Positions 25,121 to 37,208 of a DNA stretch of 64,000 nucleotides are shown in pieces; position 1 is the stretch's first letter, and every line of letters begins with the position of its first letter. Origin of the DNA: Cladobotryum mycophilum (lineage: Eukaryota; Ascomycota; Sordariomycetes; Hypocreales; Hypocreaceae); the NCBI GenBank assembly GCA_036429605.1, contig CM071590.1, positions 3,844,001 through 3,908,000 of the forward strand, written 5' to 3'. Made by a program: the position numbers and the translations under genes. Under the pieces are notes generated by a model. It had not been told where the DNA came from. It saw only the letters and a program-made list of their open reading frames with translations, and made no database searches.

Positions 25121-25937
25121 TAAGCACGACAGGCGCGCATTTCATGTGCGAAAGGGACGGACAGACGCAGACGCAACAGCAAATCGAACGTGGTCTTTTT
25201 TTTTATGGGGGACCCTTTTTTTTCTTCTTTTCCACCAGTTGGCCGATGCTTGTTGGCTCGTCTCTGCGTGGGTTCTGCTGTAGGTCTGATAGACAAGAGA
25301 GACAGTCGAGAGGGTCCCTTTTTTGCTCTAAAACCCACAGCGTGCAGCTGAACGGTTTAGGTAGTGATAAAAACGGCCCGGGCGATTCGGCGGTCCTCTT
25401 TTTCTTGTTGTCTTCCCCGCCGCCGCTGGGCTGTAGGATCCCTTTTTTTGCGCTGAACAAGGAGGTGTCTAGATGCCTGAAACTAATCAGGAGGAGAGGA
25501 GGAATTGGAATTGGAATGGAAAAAAGGAGAGGCAGACACGCAATGCAAAGCAGCCAATTCGGTGCGAGGAGAAACGAGAAGCTTAGCTGCTGGCTGGGAG
25601 GGCGTACTCTGTAGTTAGTAGTCTATAGGAAAGCTCCAGATGGCTTGACTCGGTGGCAAGCGAACCTGTGGCGTTTCTCCTGATGCGTGAAAGAGTTCAT
25701 CTGGGGCAAAAGGGCGCCATAGATAATACTTCTGCTTCCCCTAAATCTGTATGGGCTTGCACCCAAAAGCCACAGACACAAACACAGCCAGACCCTGATT
25801 CCTCCATGTACTAGGTATTTTGGTGCGGCGGCGGTTGTCCACGGCGGATTGCTGACCAACCCATGTGCATAGTATTAGATTCATTCCATGGTGGGGTTTT
25901 TGGGTGGTGTTTTTGGGGTGCGAGTAAGGCAAGCAAG

Positions 25938-26011
25938 GCATGCTATGCTATGCTATGCTATGCTATGCCATGCCATGCTATGCTATGCTCTACTATGTGT
26001 GTGTGTGTGTG
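25938..26011. repeat. (ATGCT)n pentanucleotide array followed by (GT)n
   Basis: About ten ATGCT/ATGCC units followed by a short GT dinucleotide run. A similar unit occurs inverted near 27830-27861. Confidence 0.85.
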
Positions 26012-26197
26012 CTATGCTGTTGGATCATTCGGGACTGGATTGTCTCAGGCGGGCAAACGTCGTGCCGCAACGTCAGTTGTCTCTGAACTCGTCCGCCGTC
26101 GAGGCTTTTTGTCTCGTGATGATGTGTTTACTTTTGTGGGAGGTTCCAGTGGTGGTGGTTGTGGTGGTTGTGTTTCTTTGGGTAGGTACTCCGTAAC

Positions 26198-26217
26198 GCT
26201 GCTGCTGCTGCTGCTGT
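26198..26217. repeat. (GCT)n microsatellite
   Basis: Six GCT/CTG triplets in non-coding DNA, preceded by a GTGGTG-rich segment. Confidence 0.8.
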
Positions 26218-27487
26218 GATGTGATGTCGTCAGTGCACAACCATTGGGAAAAAGTGACCACTAACTCGTCCCTCGTACCTGTTACACTATTGTACCCGAC
26301 ACCATGTACTATGACGCACCATTTCTTTTTGTTTGAGTGAGGTTAGTGGCTACCTATTTAGTACTTAGTAGTATCTACAATGCCTACTAGGTAGTAGGCA
26401 AGGTACAAGATAAATGTGCTTGACAAAGCTCAGAGTCAGATGTATACGGAGCATTCTTGGCTCGTTTCTGGGGAACAAGAATTGGCCGATAAAAGCTGTC
26501 GTCGGGTATTGATACATGATGTTCCTGATTTTGCGACGGGCTGTCCCATGGATACTATACCTACCAAGGTGGGCATCTACTATGGATGGATGAGAACCGA
26601 ATGCCACACTTTGCTAGTGATTTTGGACTATGGGTATGAAATTAATTACTTGTATAAAGTAACAGCAAGAACAGGTAAGTAGATAGCCACAGTAGCTATA
26701 CTTATTAATTATGCTTTTTACTGTAGAGGTGAGGCTGGGAGGGAAAAAGGACTCGAGTCTAGAAGCGTTGCACAATCCATGATGCTTGCAACCACTAAGT
26801 TGGTCCCCTACTCTCCCACGTCTCCCCTCCACATTAGCTGAGTATGTAAGTATACGGTACCCCTCCACGGCAAACAGAGACGGGGCAAAAAGAGTCAGTT
26901 GAGGTTGACAATGGCCAGTAATGCTGAGCGAAAGCGAAACCCAAACCCCTCCCCTCCCCTTCGAAAGGATGGTAAGGGAAAAGGAGGGGACCCTTACGGC
27001 AAGGGGGTGTGTGATGTGTTTGTGAGTGTGTGTGCGTGTGTGTGTGTGCGTGAGCGGGACACCCAATCCTTTTTGAACTTGACCCATGCAAACAACCAAC
27101 CAACCATGCTCCATCCATGTTGCCATGAAGGTGGGATGTGGGATGTGGGCTACGGGCTACGGGCTCAAGGGGGCTGTCGGTGGGCGGACAGGATTGCCCT
27201 TTTGCCATACCGAGCGAGGGGCATCTCAGCGAAGACGATTGGCAGATTCGATGTTCAAGATAGGGTTTTTACTATTTAGGCGAACAATGAAACTTCTTTG
27301 TGGTTGACATCCATGTTTATTATGCACAACATTATGATTGGATCCGAATAGCCCTCGTCTTCATCCAATACCTTATGCCTTGTGTACTAATGAGTACTTC
27401 AGCTTTTCACACGCATCAACCTGTTTCAACTGCTAATTCCATCACAACTTTGGTTTGTTTCCCATCACTCGTCTAATCTAGACCACT

Positions 27488-27517
27488 TAATAATCATAAT
27501 AATAATAATAATAATAA
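27488..27517. repeat. (AAT)n microsatellite
   Basis: Run of AAT triplets in the gene-free spacer. Confidence 0.85.
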
Positions 27518-27605
27518 GTGCCCCGTCGGTTCTACGGAGCATTTGGCTGTGCTTTACATACAAGCTAATCAAAGACCCACCTGGAGTTCCGTGCCGTATG
27601 AGGCA

Positions 27606-27645
27606 AAAAAACAAACAAACAAACACACACACACACACACACACA
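27606..27645. repeat. (AAAC)n and (CA)n microsatellite
   Basis: Three AAAC units followed by about eleven CA dinucleotides. Confidence 0.85.
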
Positions 27646-27799
27646 TACAAGAAAAAGACATATCATGTACTCGTATTTGACGACGTTTCATCGAGATACT
27701 GCATCATAGCTCCCCCCTCGCCTTATTTTTGCGCCTGCTCAACTTCACCGCAAATAGGTGTACCTACTAAGGCAAGTCCCAAGTTACCTAGGTCAAGTA

Positions 27800-27863
27800 T
27801 GGCATCACATCACATCACACTACACCACATCGCATAGCATCGCATAGCATAGCATCGCATAAC
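27800..27863. repeat. CATCACA / GCATA pentanucleotide-like array
   Basis: Irregular five-base-period array of CATCA, CACAT and GCATAGCATC units. Its right half is the reverse complement of the (ATGCT)n array about 1.85 kb to the left. Confidence 0.75.
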
Positions 27864-28222
27864 AGCGCAGCGCATCCGCAACTGTCAGCGAACACCGAGG
27901 TAACCGTCCGTCCTCCTTCTTTTGCCCAAGAAGCCATGGGATGCATGAGGTTGCACTGCCTTTTTGACAGTACCGGACGCGTTGGCCTTGGTTTGATGGT
28001 ACAGTCGCAGAGAGTAACACACTAACCCGCGGCTTATACCGTCTATCCCAAAGACTAGATAGACGACTACGAGTCCTGATGGTAGGCCGGCTAGCCCCTC
28101 TGCAACCCTCTCCGTACTTTTCGCCTTACCTCCCGTAGTAGGCCGTCTCCGCTGTCGATCCTTCTCTCCCCCTCTCTCCCCTTGCCCTCCCCCTCCAATC
28201 GCCAATCCCTGTGTCGATATCA

Positions 28223-28247
28223 AGTAGTAGTAGTAGTAGTAGTAGTA
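28223..28247. repeat. (AGT)n microsatellite
   Basis: About eight AGT triplets in the spacer upstream of the second Zn2Cys6 gene. Confidence 0.85.
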
Positions 28248-29346
28248 CCGAACCAACCGTCCAATGTGGTGATCTGCACGCCTGTTTAGCCACTAAAGAG
28301 CCTCTCAAACCTCCCCCCCCTTCCCTCCAACAGGGTACCAGAGGCTCCTTCAGAGGAGAGGCTCCCTCGGTTTATCCATTTAGCAGCCGTACAAGGGTCT
28401 CCGCTTGCATGTATGAAGCTGGCTGGAAAAAACCCTCCGTAACTGTACAAGGTACGTACCTCAATGAGCCTGTGCGAGTGCGGTATTAGCATGCAAGGTC
28501 AAGGCTTTGACCCCATTCAACTTAACACACATCATCCATGGATGGCTGTCCGCCTGGATTGGTTGGCGGCTGGTACAGCGTACATGCGTATATTTTCAGA
28601 AGGGACGGATGGCCCTGACAGGACAGAACAGGCTATCGTTCTGTCTTAGTAACCACCAAAGGCAATCTTCAGGTCCCGGCAACATGGAATCTCGGTCTTC
28701 AATCCAACCCCAAATCCATTCCATCATCCAACAGCCAACAACAACCATCCATCTTGTCGAAGCTAGACTGATAAAATCCCTTTATACTCCAACTACCCTT
28801 TTTTCTTTCTTTTTCTTTTTTGTCTGTATCAAGAATAATTCATCGTGTGTCCATTAAGGCGCTGAATCTCCACTGCTGCTACTTTTTTCTTCTTCTTTCT
28901 GCCAGCTCTGGCGTTTGTCCCCCTCTGTCTGTCGCCAGTCCATTTCGCCCACGCCCACGCCCACGCCCCCCCTTGGTGCCCCGCGAATCAGCAACACGAT
29001 AATCCCCAATCCTGCCCCTCTCCTCTCTCGTCTCAATATTTGATCCGAAATCGAGGGCTTGATCCTAACTCTGTTTCGCCGGCTATGATAATTGCGCTGT
29101 CGCCTATTGCTTAGTTAGCATCTCATCCTCCAAGTCGTTCCGCGAACCGTGTCTCGGTGACCTGAAGTGGTTCCGTTCGACATCCAGACGAGTCCAGTCC
29201 AACGGCGGCGCTATCAAAGCTGCGCAAGTCTGAGCTCCTGACCTTGCTGCAGAGCCTTCTTCAGCGGAGACAACGACCATCCAACTTGACGAGAATTTGC
29301 GCGACCAAGAGGCTACCGATCCCAAGACTTGTGATATCGTGGCATC

Positions 29347-32286
29347 ATGGATTCTGCGCACATCTTCCGCCAGGGCCTGGGAACCGTCCCACCACGTCCG
29401 GCCCATGTTTATGCCCAGCCTCGGAAATCGCCTCAAGCTCGCGATGATCTTTCAGACGGTGACTCTGGCCCCCGTGTCGCTCATACTCTGACCGCGTGTT
29501 GTCGTTGCCGCCAGGTACGATATTACCCCGCCCATTGATGCTTCGACGCTCTGCGATGCTTTCAGACATTTTCAGTATGATTTAGTCCCTAACTCGTTCT
29601 ACCCATCTTAGAGAAAAACAAGATGTGACCCTACGCTACCCCGCTGTCTTCCCTGCGAGAGATCAGGGTCTGTATGCGAATATCTCGATACGGCGAGGGG
29701 CCGCAAGATTAATCGCAACTATGTGATTAAGCTACAAGACAAGGTCAAGCTTCTCGAAGCCGAACTCAACCAATACACCGATGAGGAGGGTGATCACCCT
29801 CCCACCAGCGAGGACTTGGTTCGCCCGGGAGGGATGATTCGTCTCCACGGTAATGACGAGACACCACGATATCTAGGACCTACCAGTGGCATCGCCATGA
29901 CTCGGTTGCTCATGGCAGAAGCCAAGCGATACACCGATACAAACAAGATCTCGGAACTGATCCCCGAAGTTCGCGCTAGAAGTCAGGCACGCATGCAGTC
30001 CATTCAGATGTCTGCACCTCCGCGGAAGAAGAGCTACCCCATGACTGCTGATCATCCGGCCGAAAGCCTTCCCACACGAGCTGTCGCTGATAAACTGGTT
30101 GAGATCTATTTTAAGAAAGGTGTGTTGTCTAGCTCATTACCTCCTTTGTCATCGGTTGCAGGGAAAAGACTAACATTGTCAGCACAAATCTACTGGCCTG
30201 CGCTTCATGAACAAGCTTTCGCGGCAGACCTGGACGCTGTTTATCACGGTGATAATGATCCGTATAGAACCTTTCTTGTGCGTATGGTGATTGCTGTGAG
30301 CTTACAAAAGTTGGACACGCAATATGCTGGTTTGGCGGATGGGTACTACATGGCAGCTATGCAATGCGTAGAAGACGTTATACGGCCCAAGGATACCAAG
30401 ACGCTGCAGTGTCTTGTCCTCATCGGCCAATACTCGATGCTCACACCAACCCGCACACCTGTATACTACGTCATTGGGCTCGCTACGAGAATATGCCAGC
30501 AGGAGGGTTTGACAGACGAAAAGACCATTGCCGGCTTCAATCTGGACCCGCAGACCATTGACATGCGCCGGAGATTGGCCTGGATAGTAGCTACCATGGA
30601 GTTTGGATTGGCATATTACATGGGCCGCCCGAGCGCTTTTGCTACTAGTAACGAAAAAATGGCCGTTGATTTCTTTGCTCCGGTTGAGGATGCGAACATT
30701 ACACCAAACGGAATTCAACATGGACCATCAAGCAAAAGGAAGCTTGTGACGATACACTTCTACAAGATGAGAGACAGTCAGGTTGATATTAGGAGGACGC
30801 TCTACGAAAAGAAGAGGCCAGAACCCAGATCTGACTTGCACCCTTGGTTTGAAAGCATGGAAAAGAGGCTGAAAGATTGGCTGGATACGTCCCCGGAAGA
30901 CCTGCCTTGGGCTAAAGCTTGGTACGTAATGCTGTTCTATTTTTTCAAGACAAACCTTTTGCTAATTGACATCTTAGGTTTACATCTTACTATTATCAAC
31001 TGCGAACCCTAATGTATCGGCCATCTCCCCAGTTACCGCAGCCGTCAGCGCGAGCAGCCCAGATTTCCTTCGATTCCTCAGCTGAAGTTATCGCTATATC
31101 GAAGAAGCAGATTGTGCATTCCACGGTAGACATCACGTGGATCTTCCTCCTGACTCTGAACGTATCCCTGAGCACGCTGCTCTGGACGACGTCCTATTCA
31201 GAAGTACGGCAAACCCACCGGCGTGAAGAGGTGGAGGAATTAGTCAACATGGCGTTGGAATGTCTAGACCTATGCGCTGAGCGCTGGCCGGGTACTGCCG
31301 CAACATCGCAGCTCTACACCATCTTTTCCAAGGCGTGCTTACAGAGTTATGACGCGAGACCCGGACAAGAACACCAGCCAGCTTTCACGTTTGCCAGCCC
31401 ACCGGGACCTAGCGAGCCACAGTCCTCGCCCGAAAGCTACCCCCAGACCACACCGACACAGGCAGTCCCTTATCCCAACGAGATAAAGTTCCTGCAGCCC
31501 TTTGGCTCCTCTGAACCTATGGTCAACTTCCCCTTGGACCCGAGATTTCCACCTCCTCAGCCCGCCTTCCGTTCAAACTCCATCTTTTGCAACCCGGCGA
31601 CTGAAAATAATAATCGACGTTTCTCCTACTTCCCGCCAGACTTTACACACCTAGGCGACGCCCCTCCTGATGATCCGTCACATGGTGGACACTTGCCGGA
31701 TCTCATGTCTAATCACCTACCGACAACGCCAGAGTCACTTGCTCAATCTACTATTCCAACAAGCTCACCCAGAGCAACGTTATCCCCTCCTGGAATGTCA
31801 GTAACACAGTCGCCAAACATGGTGCCTATACCGGCGGCTATGGCAATACATAAGAGCTTGTCTCCGCCTCAAAAGCCCATGCTAGTCGCGCCACAGAGGC
31901 AGCAACAATATGCTGTCCAACAAATTCCTCACTCGGTTCCTCAGCAGCGGCCACTGCCGCCTCCTGCGACCACCATGTCCGAGTGGTTTTCGCCTCCGCC
32001 GCAATTCGTCTCGCCGTATAGTTTTGTATCTGCGGGAAACAACATGTTTAATGAGGTAATGGCAAACGGCTTTAACGATGGTCCCGGTCCCGCTCTTGGC
32101 TTGCAGCATCTCACGGCGGAGCTTGAAGCTCAAGGCAACGGCTTCAACTTCTTCCCAGGCAGACAAGGCAGTCTGTCGCACTCGCAGCAGCTGGAGCTCA
32201 TGGAAGTATTGGAGACGGAGGGCGTTGATAACATGAATGCCTATTTGAATGCGAACAACAACATGGATCCGCAACGGTGGTACTAG
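29347..32286 (+). CDS. Zn(II)2Cys6 transcription factor with fungal-specific regulatory domain
   Basis: Nuclear regulator; targets unknown. Exons 29347-29514, 29612-30119, 30183-30921 and 30978-32286 give 907 residues with consistent phases. The first intron splits the zinc cluster: LTACCRCRQ before it and RKTRCDPTLPRCLPCERSG after it, giving CX2CX6CX6CX2CX6C. A linker (RGRKINRNY) and a coiled coil follow (IKLQDKVKLLEAELNQY). The middle-homology domain spans roughly residues 210-480, with the conserved segment TIDMRRRLAWIVATMEFGLA and AYYMGRPSAF. The intron at 30922-30977 sits within KAW|FTSYYYQLRTLMYRPSP. The C-terminal 300 residues are Pro/Ser/Gln-rich and probably activate transcription. 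The 63-nt intron at 30120-30182 keeps the frame open, so it could be missed by simple ORF calling. Its branch site is GACTAAC. Confidence 0.9.
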
Positions 32287-33077
32287 GTTTCTCTTTGGTT
32301 CATGTATGGGACATACCTTGTTTTATTTCTAGATGACTATTGGAAATGGCGTGTCTTTTTCTTCCGGTTAAAAGATCGGTCATGGTATTTTTTTCCCCTT
32401 TCTAGTCTTTGGAGTTTGGGTCCGAGGTGGCAGGCGGGAGGTGGGAGAGGAGGAAGCAAACACGAAAGAGAAGGGAACTGTAACCTTATTAAAGGAGAAA
32501 AGGGGTGTGTGGCGTTTTTGTCTCCAATTCACTCTTCTGTCTCTATGTCTTTATACCCTTTATCAGGTATCTGTAGACGTTTTGGAAAATACGCGCAAGC
32601 TTCAAAGTTATCAAAGAAATACCGGGAAACGGTCTTATGACTCTATCCCCCTTGTCAAAAATCATCTTTACTAAGATTTCTGATGGCTTCTCCTGGTAGT
32701 GATTACAAGTACGAATTGTTGTGGGCCATTGTTTCATTCTCTACGTTTGGATCGGCTTTCCTGTTCCAAAAAGCCCGCCTACACAATAAAACATTTTGGA
32801 AGAGGGTTATAATAGTAATAAAAGACCCCCTAGTGATTTTTGTTTTAAAGAAGAAAAGAAGAAAACGCATCAAGAAAATAAAAAGCCCGTAGTTCAAAGT
32901 AGATTGCTTTGAAAAGGGGGGCGCCGCAGGGGTCCTTGATTTCCAAATTTGATTTTTCCACATGTTACGTTGAGTGAGCGTGTATAAGAAAGATAGAGAA
33001 ATAAAGGAAGGGCGAGAAAAAGCAAAAGGGGAGGAAAGGGGGAGAAGAAGAAGAGAAGAAAAAAAGGGGGACTTGGT
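32287..33077. other. Gene-free convergent stretch
   Basis: 3' flanks of the second Zn2Cys6 gene and of the uncharacterised minus-strand gene. Purine-rich (GA) sequence near 32980-33070; no gene seen. Confidence 0.5.
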
Positions 33078-35426
33078 TTACACCTGGGCAGACTCTCCAA
33101 TCTCCAACTTCTCAATGCCTTCTTCTACGTCATTGACTTTCACCGCACCGGTTCTCTTGGTAGTCTTCTTCTTGCGCCTCGTCGTGCCCGTCACATGGGG
33201 TGCATCTCTTATCCATTTGGCTAGCGCGGCAGCTCGGTCCGTCAAGATAGGGTACTCCTTCGTATCCTCGGCAAGCCACTTGTGTATGGTTTCCTCATAG
33301 CTGCGAGGAGGGGAGTCCTCCCTCGGCTTGGCATCAATGGGAGTCCTGACCTTGTTTCTTCTGTGGAGGATGCGGGCGTGATCCTCTTCAGCACGCTTTG
33401 TGCGAGCCTCGACGGCAGCCTGGAAAGTGATTTCATCGACGACGCGCTCATCGTTGAGAGACTCCAAAATGGCCTGTTCGCGTATACGTTCTTTGCGCCT
33501 GTTGTCTTCTGTATTGACAAGCGTAGCGGCGGCCTTCACAATGTCCGTCGAGTCGGCGAGTTGCCTTCTCTCCTCTATTTCAGCTTCAAAGATGGGAAAC
33601 GGCGCAGGGGAAGTCAAGTTCTCCCAGGCATCCGTGAGCTGCAGCCAATTTCCGGCTCGTCGAATCACCTCCAACCAGTCAGCTCGGGCTGGAGATCTAC
33701 TCGACTGAAACACAGGGAATCCATCCGCAATTCTGACAAGGCGGGCAACCATGTACGCGTGACGTTGGAGCTCTTTAGCAGAGGTTTGGATGAGCAAGTG
33801 ACATAACAGCAGCGAGTGTAGCGCATCCTGTAGCAAAGGATGGAATGTTACCCACTCGCAAGTATTCAGCGTTGTAGGAAGCCATGAGCGAAGCTCCAGG
33901 GCCTCTGGCGTTGGAAAAGCCGGAAGATTGGAAGGGGGTACAGCAGCAAAAAGGTCGGATAGAGCATACACTGTATGTGGTGAATTCTCGTCGAGCGCAG
34001 TAAAGGACTTGAGACCGCGAGGGCCATGGGCCAGAGTACTAACCCGCTCAATGTATTCCTTGGCCGTATCAATGGGATAGTTGGGTGAGTAGTGAAACTG
34101 CGAGAGGAACGTCATGTAGTCTTTCATGGCGCGCTTGGCATAAAGCTTTACCATTTTTCTCGATTCAGCTTGCTGTTTAAGCTTGACTGGGTCTTGTTGG
34201 GGGTCGTCCGCCGTTCCATTCGATTCACTCGCAGCCGCGCCATTGCCAGAGCCATTGGTGGCAGGCTGTTTAGTTGGCAGCCCGCGCAGGATATGCTCGC
34301 ATGCTATTGTCAGATGGACCGCTGCCCGTTGAAAGAGAAGCTGGCCCTCAAAACTACTTGGCTGATCCTTTTCCGCCAAAATAACATCACGTGGCCGTTT
34401 TGGATCGCGCTGAACCTCTTGCAGCTGCATATTCTCCTCATCCGGTTTGTGTGATGAGCGAATGAACCGGTATATCGACATGGCATGTGTCAGATCAGCA
34501 GCAGCACCTTCAAAGTCTTCTTTGAAAACCTTGACTAGAGCCCTAGTCCGTAGCATCTCCGGCTCTCCTGGTCTATCTGATATAACTTCGTCCAAGGGCT
34601 GCAGGCTTGTCCACTCGGCCATCTGTCTCGATGGTATCTTTTCGTGGAAGAAGTGGACATATTTTGCATCAGTTTCACTGTGACTGCGCTGTAGGACAAG
34701 GTGTCCAACATCCTCCAAAGGCGACGCGCCTTGCATCGTAGCCACACTACAAGCGATTTCATCTAGACGATAGGCGCGCCCAAGCTTCTGGCATGCTTGC
34801 TCCCTCATCCTGAATTTTCGCTCTTTACTTAGTTTTGCGCCATGATTTGGACCCCCCAATGCAAGCGTAGTTATCGTTGATGAGTGGTCAAGGGTTCCAT
34901 TGACGGTAGTCAACGTCGGCGAGGCCATGTCACTAGCAGCCCTCACTGCAAGGTTGGTAGCTTCGTCAACGAGTCGTCGGATCTTGGCGATGTCGAACAG
35001 GCTGCCGGGATCCATTGGACGGGGGCTGGGACGTTGTAGTTGATGTTGGCGATGCCCTCGAGAACCTCAATCGGCATCTGAAGCCATGCTCCGTGGTAGC
35101 AAGATATATATCGCCAATGCCTGCAGAAACAGATGTTATTAACATGGAACTTTCAACCAGCGGTAGATGGCACTGTAATGATGGGAGAGAATCAAAGAGT
35201 ACGTTGGGGGCGTGCGGACATACTTGTTGCGACATATCGAAAGAGTAGCAGAGTCGTTTGAGCGGTCCGAACGCGTTGCATTGGACGATTTGGAAGATTT
35301 CCTGGTCATGGCAGAATTCGATGCAGTAGCGGTGCTTTGCCACGAGATTGATGGCACTGATGGCCCGCTCTCTTCGATTTGTCTAGCCTCTTCGCTTGAA
35401 GGCTGCTTGCTCCTCTTTTTCGCCAT
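33078..35426 (-). CDS. Conserved fungal protein of unknown function, probable helical-repeat protein (frame-broken)
   Basis: Function not recognised. The main frame (33078-35015) encodes 645 residues from MDPGSLFDIAKIRRLVDEA. It is soluble and mostly helical, with TPR-like segments such as RTRALVKVFKEDFEGAAADLTHAMSIY, a Gly/Asn-rich insert, and a basic tail with TTRRKKKTTKR. Conserved-looking coding sequence continues upstream through a 103-nt intron (35121-35223). The upstream exon contains HRYCIEFCHDQEIFQIV and starts at MAKKRSKQPSSEEAR (ATG at 35426). Joining these requires three frame corrections: near 35365, near 35064, and at the G-run 35021-35025, where one base restores NVPAP to PMDPGS. 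The first two are not in long runs, so either more sequencing errors or genuine damage at the 5' end is possible. The main frame alone may be what is expressed. Confidence 0.7.
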
Positions 35427-36417
35427 GGCCAATTCCTGTATCGCTACTTGTATATCTTAACCAGTATGATTTCGAATTTTAGGCCATCGGTTTGCTCTTT
35501 CGGCTGCGTGTCTGTCTGTCTGTTCGGACAAGGTGATGGACGAGGTATCGGTCGGCCGTATGGATTGTTTCCGCCAGATCTGGATGTGGGGGAAGCGGAG
35601 CACGTATTTATTAATTATGCGCTGTAAGCCCAAAGCAGAAGGAGAATCGAGCAAATGATAGTAATAAGGTGAGTAATATTGTCTGTAGGAGAAGGGATGG
35701 GATATGATTGACCAGCAGAAGTGGCACAGTGTCTTGGCCTGACCCAGGAGATAATAACTTAGTATTTGAAGGTAGTATACACGAATGTTGAAAATCAGTG
35801 CAGGCGCAACTTCTCAGTAGGCAGTTAGGCTTTGGGCGCTGTTCTACAGTGACGTCGGTACATGTTTCAAAGTAATCACGTGAAGCTCCCAAAAATCGAT
35901 AACAGGAATTCAGGAGATGGATAAAATTCCCGACCACTGATTCATGCATATCTATATCGAATAATAACTCGCAAGTTCTTGGCTTTTCTCAGCTGGTGTT
36001 TTAAGTCGAGGAAAGATGGTCACGAGGATAGCGGTTGTTGGATCATTTATTACCTTTTTCGTCAAGTCTGCCCGTCTATTTGAGACAGTTTACGCAGTAT
36101 ACTTATACTACTAACTCGAGACTCCACTATCAATCAGATACATCTACAAGTTCAGGGTTACCATTCAAACATGGATATCACATATGCACGCGTGGTAAAA
36201 ATATCTCAATGTTTTCAATTCTTTCTTTCCCTGAATTATAGAAAATGGGAAATGCATTATTCCCAATGACCAAAAGCCAGCTCACATGCTAAAAAAACGT
36301 TATCTATCATTAAGCGAGTATAAGTAAGTAATCGACCACCCATTCCAGGTCGTGATATCATGTCCTTCAGAATCAAAAAAATCAAACCAAACTTTTCCCT
36401 TCCATGATCCAAGCCTA
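35427..36417. other. Gene-free stretch between the uncharacterised gene and the SOD gene
   Basis: Promoter side of the 33-35 kb gene and 3' side of the SOD gene. No domain-like frame was seen; the frame of about 170 codons at 36257-36775 (minus) is the SOD exon read out of frame. Confidence 0.5.
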
Positions 36418-37208
36418 CTACAGAGCGAAGAAGATCATGGCCATAACTCCACCCATCAAGGGGAGCGACAGCTTGGCCGTGGAGGCGGCGCCAGGGAAAG
36501 GAAGATGCGTAGTTGGGCTGGGGTTGCCGGTACCAGTGGGGGCAGCAGTGCCGGAGGGGGCAGCGGTGGTAGTGTTGGGCTGGGCGACAAAGTCCTGCTT
36601 GACAAAGTTGGCGCAAGTCAGACGCGTTTTGTTGGCGTAGTGGACGACGAATGACCTGTCTCCAAAGTAGGCATCGCTGGTCTCTTGGGTAGAGGCATAG
36701 AGGTCTGTGTACTCGGCGGTGAAGGGATCCGAAGTGATCTTGCCATGCTTGCCGCTCAGGTCGCCGACCTGGCACTCAGCTGGCTTGGAAGCATCACAGA
36801 CATGAGTCTCGCCGACGTTGAAAGGGTCCAAATGTCCCAGCGTTGATGTGCAGTTGCCGTCAGTGGCAGGCTCGACGTGCAAGTGATAGGCTGCAAGAAA
36901 TGATTAGTATATTGGATGCAATGCTGCCATGAGAATACCGGGTTCTACTCACTGAAGGGGCCGCCCTCCTTGGGGAGGTTCTCAAACTTGACGGTGAACT
37001 TGACGCCCTTGCCGTCCGCAGGAGTTTCAGCGGTGATGGAGCCCTTGACGTTGCCGCTAATGGCAGCCTGGGCAAAGAAGGGCTTCTCAGGAAGAGTACC
37101 CTTGTAGATGATTCCAGCAGGGTTGTTGGTAGTGATGGTGGCTTCCTGGGCCATGACACTGCCGACGAGGGCAGTGGAGAGGAAGGCAATGACTCCTTGG
37201 GAACGCAT
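36418..37208 (-). CDS. GPI-anchored cell-surface superoxide dismutase, Cu-only type
   Basis: Predicted extracellular enzyme that converts superoxide to peroxide at the cell wall. Exons 36953-37208 and 36418-36890 (62-nt intron) give 242 residues. A signal peptide is clear (MRSQGVIAFLSTALVGSVMA). The SOD fold shows GPFTYHLHVEP (two Cu-ligand histidines, formed across the splice), GHLDPFNVGE, LSGKHGKI and RSFVVHYANKTRLTCANF (last histidine ligand). The long zinc loop and electrostatic loop of cytosolic Cu/Zn SOD are not apparent, as in fungal Cu-only SOD5-type enzymes. A Thr/Pro/Ser-rich stalk (TTAAPSGTAAPTGTG) and a hydrophobic end (LSLPLMGGVMAMIFFAL) indicate GPI attachment. It may protect against oxidative bursts or act in signalling; that role is inferred. 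Confidence 0.9.

Larger units (their letters stand above)
24467..29346. other. Long gene-free, repeat-rich spacer between two Zn2Cys6 genes
   Basis: About 4.9 kb without a supportable gene. Frames of 100-180 codons exist, but they are low-complexity, overlap on both strands and run through simple repeats. The stretch holds many microsatellites, an (ATGCT)n pair in opposite orientation, GGTCTTGG-type repeats near 25050-25125 and G-rich tracts. The two flanking genes are transcribed away from it, so it contains both of their promoters. Confidence 0.6.

Noticed and set aside
25075..25614. Plus-strand frame of 179 codons in the gene-free spacer
   Set aside because: Begins in the GGTCTTGG repeat, has homopolymer-driven Phe/Gly runs and no family resemblance.
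25938..26011. CRISPR-like array
   Set aside because: Five-base tandem units without spacers, in a eukaryotic genome; a simple microsatellite.
26614..27208. Minus-strand frames of 124-170 codons with a His/Thr repeat
   Set aside because: The repeat peptide is the translation of the GT-rich microsatellite near 27000-27050; frames overlap on both strands.
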